The position numbers and the translations under genes were made by a program. From Parvibaculum sp. (GTDB taxonomy: Bacteria > Pseudomonadota > Alphaproteobacteria > Parvibaculales > Parvibaculaceae), in assembly GCA_020062605.1 (NCBI GenBank), contig JAGUWA010000379.1, positions 1 to 7,657 on the forward strand: a stretch of 7,657 nt of DNA, given 5' to 3'. Of the stretch, positions 5,262-7,657 are shown piece by piece. The notes beneath the pieces were generated by a model, which saw only the letters and a program-made list of their open reading frames with translations, was not told where the DNA came from and searched no databases. Numbering within the stretch: the stretch's first letter is position 1; every line of letters begins with the position of its first letter.

Positions 5262-5501
5262 ATGAGTGATATCGCTGAACGCTTGAAGAAGATCGTGGTC
5301 GAGCACCTGGGCGTCGACGCGGACAAGGTCACCGAGAACGCGAGCTTCATCGACGACCTGGGCGCCGACAGTCTCGACAACGTCGAGTTGGTGATGGCGT
5401 TCGAAGAAGAATTCGGTGTGGAAATCCCGGACGATGCCGCCGAGAAGATCCTGACCGTCAAGGACGCGATCGAGTTCGTCAAGGCGAACGCCAAGTCCTG
5501 A
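5262..5501 (+). CDS. acpP: Acyl carrier protein
   Basis: A 79-residue acidic four-helix protein that carries growing acyl chains on a 4'-phosphopantetheine arm. The attachment site is Ser37 in the motif DLGADSLDNVELV (32-44). The surrounding helix II, read by FabD, FabF and FabG, is strongly acidic (EFGVEIPDDAAEKI, 50-63). Length matches E. coli ACP (78 encoded residues). The ATG follows GAGGA with a 6-base spacer. Its position between fabG and fabF marks it as the housekeeping fatty-acid ACP, not a specialised one. It is probably transcribed both from the fabD promoter and from a nearer one. Confidence 0.98.
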   Translation: MSDIAERLKKIVVEHLGVDADKVTENASFIDDLGADSLDNVELVMAFEEEFGVEIPDDAAEKILTVKDAIEFVKANAKS

Positions 5502-5519
5502 TACCGGTTTGATTGGCAG

Positions 5520-5543
5520 GGCCGGGCGCGCGAGCTCCCGGCC
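5520..5543 (+). terminator. Strong GC hairpin between acpP and fabF, possible partial terminator
   Basis: GGCCGGG (5520-5526) pairs perfectly with CCCGGCC (5537-5543). After one C-U mismatch the stem continues with GC/GC closed by a GCGA tetraloop, which belongs to the stable GNRA class. It begins 18 bases after the acpP stop. The following sequence is pyrimidine-rich but lacks an immediate T-run, so complete termination is unlikely. A stem here would fit making more ACP than FabF from one message, by attenuation or by protecting the acpP 3' end. Confidence 0.55.
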
Positions 5544-5602
5544 CTCCGGCATCTTATCGATTTCTTTCCGGCCGTCGGACCGGTGTGGGAGTGTTCATCG
5601 GC

Positions 5603-6859
5603 ATGAGGCGAGTTGTCGTTACAGGGGTAGGTATGGTCTCTCCGCTTGGCTGCGGAGTTGAGACGACCTGGAAGCGTATTCTCAATGGCGAATCCGGCGC
5701 CCGGAAGATCGAGAAATTCGATGTTTCGGATCTGCCCTGCAAAATCGCCATGCCGGTCCCGCGCGAAGGCGAGGGGGCGTTCAATCCCGACGATTGGATG
5801 GACCCGAAGGAATCCAAGCGCGTCGACGACTTCATCGTCTATGCCATGTCGGCCGCGACGCAGGCGTTGAAAGACGCTGGCTGGAAACCCGAAACCGAGG
5901 AAGACAAGTGCCGCACTGGCACGATGATCGGTTCTGGTATTGGCGGTCTCGAGGGAATTGCCGAAACCGCGCTGACCCTTCAGGAGAAGGGCCCCCGGCG
6001 CGTGAGCCCTTTCTTCATCACGGGCCGGCTTATCAATCTTGCCTCCGGCTATGTCTCGATCGAGCATGGCCTCAAGGGCCCCAACCATTCTGTCGTGACT
6101 GCCTGTTCGACGGGCGCCCACGCAATCGGCGATGCCGCGCGGCTCATCGCGCTGGACGATGCCGACGTCATGGTGGCGGGCGGCGCTGAATCTGCCATCT
6201 GCCGGATCGGCATCGCGGGCTTTGCGGCCTGTCGCGCGCTCTCCACCGGCTTCAACGACACACCGGAACGCGCTTCGCGGCCTTACGACCGCGACCGCGA
6301 CGGATTCGTCATGGGCGAAGGCGCTGGCGTCGTCGTTCTCGAAGAGTACGAGCACGCCAAGGCGCGCGGTGCGAAGATTTACGGAGAAGTCGCCGGCTAC
6401 GGCCTTTCCGGCGATGCCTATCATATCACGGCCCCGCCGGAAGATGGCGACGGCGGCTTTCGTTCCATGCAGGCCGCGCTCAAGCGTGCCGGCATCACGC
6501 CCTCGGACCTCGATTATGTGAATGCGCATGGCACCTCGACCATGGCCGACACGATCGAACTTGGTGCGGTGACGCGCCTTCTCGGCAACGCTGTCGAAAA
6601 GGTCTCGATGTCGTCGACCAAATCCTCGATCGGCCACCTCCTCGGCGCCGCCGGCGCGGTGGAGGCGATCTTCTGCCTGCTGGCAATGCGCGACAGCATT
6701 CTGCCGCCCACGATCAATCTCGACAATCCGGCAGCCGACACGCTGATCGATCTTGTGCCAAACGAAGCGCGCAAGAAGGAAGTAAACTACGCCCTCAGCA
6801 ATTCCTTCGGCTTTGGCGGCACCAACGCGTCGCTGGTGATGAAAAAGGTCGATGGTTGA
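5603..6859 (+). CDS. fabF: 3-oxoacyl-ACP synthase II (KAS II)
   Basis: A 418-residue condensing enzyme of the thiolase fold. It joins malonyl-ACP to acyl-ACP with loss of CO2 and typically carries out the C16:1 to C18:1 elongation. The catalytic triad is visible: Cys168 (TACSTGAH), His309 (VNAHGTST) and His345 (SSIGHLLGAAG), with conserved Lys340. The C-terminal GFGGTN loop (403-408) includes the gatekeeper Phe404. Length compares with 413 in E. coli. The start is the ATG at 5603, giving the family N-terminus MRRVVVTGVGMVSPLG. GGGAG lies 11 bases upstream, somewhat far. In-frame codons further upstream would add residues unlike the family and run through the hairpin at 5520-5543. A FabB assignment is less likely given the acpP-fabF context. 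mltG overlaps its stop codon. Confidence 0.96.
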   Translation: MRRVVVTGVGMVSPLGCGVETTWKRILNGESGARKIEKFDVSDLPCKIAMPVPREGEGAFNPDDWMDPKESKRVDDFIVYAMSAATQALKDAGWKPETEEDKCRTGTMIGSGIGGLEGIAETALTLQEKGPRRVSPFFITGRLINLASGYVSIEHGLKGPNHSVVTACSTGAHAIGDAARLIALDDADVMVAGGAESAICRIGIAGFAACRALSTGFNDTPERASRPYDRDRDGFVMGEGAGVVVLEEYEHAKARGAKIYGEVAGYGLSGDAYHITAPPEDGDGGFRSMQAALKRAGITPSDLDYVNAHGTSTMADTIELGAVTRLLGNAVEKVSMSSTKSSIGHLLGAAGAVEAIFCLLAMRDSILPPTINLDNPAADTLIDLVPNEARKKEVNYALSNSFGFGGTNASLVMKKVDG

Positions 6860-7657
6860 CGGGCGACGGCAACACCCCTGCTGCGTCTGAGAACGAGAGC
6901 GGGACGTCTCGACCGGAGAATGCAACCGATCCCCACGCGGGAAAGCCGCGCAAGCGGCTTTTCCGCATTCTCATCGTCGCGGCGATCTGCCTCCCTCTGT
7001 TCGGCGCCCTGCTGGCGGGCACCATCTTTCTGTATGGGAAATACCGTTTCGAGGCCGCAGGCCCCCACAGTGAGCCACGCATCGTGATGCTCGAGCCGGG
7101 GCTCGGCGTACGCGCCATTGCCGCGCGGCTCGATAAGGCGGGCGTCATTAGCGATCCCGTGATCTTTCTCGCCGGCGTGCGCCTGAACCGCGCTGAAAGC
7201 GGCCTCAAGGCAGGTGAGTACGAAATACCCCCCCACGCCAGCATGGCGACTATCCTGCGCATCCTGCGCGAGGGGCGATCCATCCTCCATCGGCTTACCA
7301 TCCCGGAGGGCCTTACCAGCGAGCAGATCATGCTGCTGGTCGAAGCCAACCCGGTGCTCGTGGGGGATATGCCGACGATGCCGCCTGAGGGGTCACTCCT
7401 GCCCGAGACCTATAGTTTCACTCGCGGGGCGACGCGGAAGGAAATCGTGTCGCAAATGAAGGCGGCGGCGGACGCGATGCTGGTGGAGCTATGGGACAAG
7501 CGCGCGGAAAATCTGCCTTTTGATACGCCTGAAGAAGCCGTCATCCTGGCCTCCATCGTCGAGAAGGAAACAGGCGTCGCCTCCGAGAGACCGCGTGTGG
7601 CTGCCGTTTTCGTCAACCGCCTCAACAAGTCGATGCGGCTTCAGTCCGATCCGACGA
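6856..7657 (+). CDS. mltG: Endolytic peptidoglycan transglycosylase MltG (5' part)
   Basis: The frame stays open to the window edge, giving 267 codons of a YceG/MltG-family protein. MltG cleaves nascent glycan strands at the outer face of the inner membrane and helps set strand length. Residues 1-35 are a polar cytoplasmic segment ending in KPRKR. About 36-60 form one transmembrane helix. The rest is periplasmic, with a LysM-like region around 74-124. Family hallmarks are LPETYSF (182-188), ASIVEKETG (232-240), which carries the catalytic glutamate (probably Glu236), and VFVNRLNKSMRLQSDPT (251-267). No ATG or GTG in this frame lies before the transmembrane segment. I choose TTG at 6856, whose TG begins the fabF TGA stop, with AAAAAGG upstream; this suggests coupled translation. 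E. coli also has mltG shortly after fabF (with pabC between), which supports the call. The C-terminus is missing. Confidence 0.92.
   Translation, partial: MTGDGNTPAASENESGTSRPENATDPHAGKPRKRLFRILIVAAICLPLFGALLAGTIFLYGKYRFEAAGPHSEPRIVMLEPGLGVRAIAARLDKAGVISDPVIFLAGVRLNRAESGLKAGEYEIPPHASMATILRILREGRSILHRLTIPEGLTSEQIMLLVEANPVLVGDMPTMPPEGSLLPETYSFTRGATRKEIVSQMKAAADAMLVELWDKRAENLPFDTPEEAVILASIVEKETGVASERPRVAAVFVNRLNKSMRLQSDPT

Noticed and set aside
5234..6925. 563-codon open frame on the minus strand across acpP and fabF
   Set aside because: It lies opposite two certain genes, spans their intergenic hairpin, and has no family features. Long antisense frames are common opposite GC-rich genes.
7228..7234. 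C7 tract inside mltG as a phase-variation switch
   Set aside because: The reading frame is intact through it and seven C is unremarkable at this GC content; MltG is a housekeeping enzyme.

Overview
The window is an ordinary housekeeping stretch of a GC-rich alphaproteobacterial chromosome. The assignment rests on the gene order (rpsF-rpsR-rplI diverging from fabD-fabG-acpP-fabF-mltG), the long acidic tail on L9, the arginine/glycine/aspartate tail on S6, and the character of the ACP and FabF sequences. The genus cannot be fixed by eye; a Hyphomicrobiales- or Parvibaculum-like organism is my best guess.

Layout. Positions 1-149 are non-coding: a very G-rich stretch ending in a run of 15 G, then short direct repeats. 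Next, on the minus strand, come a cyclopropane-fatty-acid synthase (cfa, 150-1400), a clear intrinsic terminator (about 1550-1581), and the ribosomal protein operon rpsF-rpsR-rplI (2952 down to 1608). A 343-base divergent intergenic region (2953-3295) separates this from the plus-strand fatty-acid operon. That region carries a candidate promoter for each direction and a dyad between them. It also carries an rpsF leader that folds like the S6:S18-binding regulatory RNA. The plus-strand genes are fabD (3296-4249), fabG (4266-5003), a 258-base gap with the acpP leader, acpP (5262-5501), a strong hairpin, fabF (5603-6859), and the first 267 codons of mltG, which runs off the right edge.

How the genes work together. 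FabD loads malonyl groups onto ACP, FabF condenses them with acyl-ACP, and FabG reduces the 3-ketoacyl product, so this cluster covers chain elongation apart from dehydration and enoyl reduction. MltG is an inner-membrane peptidoglycan lytic transglycosylase, commonly encoded just after fabF. Cfa modifies unsaturated phospholipid acyl chains after synthesis, but it is transcribed separately, behind the rplI terminator. S6, S18 and L9 are ribosomal proteins.

I found no mobile element, CRISPR array, tRNA, rRNA or defence system, and no evidence of an undescribed multi-gene system. The observations most worth checking are the S6:S18-type leader, the duplicated RGD-rich tail of S6, the dyad between the divergent promoters, the acpP/fabF hairpin and the TTG start of mltG inside the fabF stop codon.
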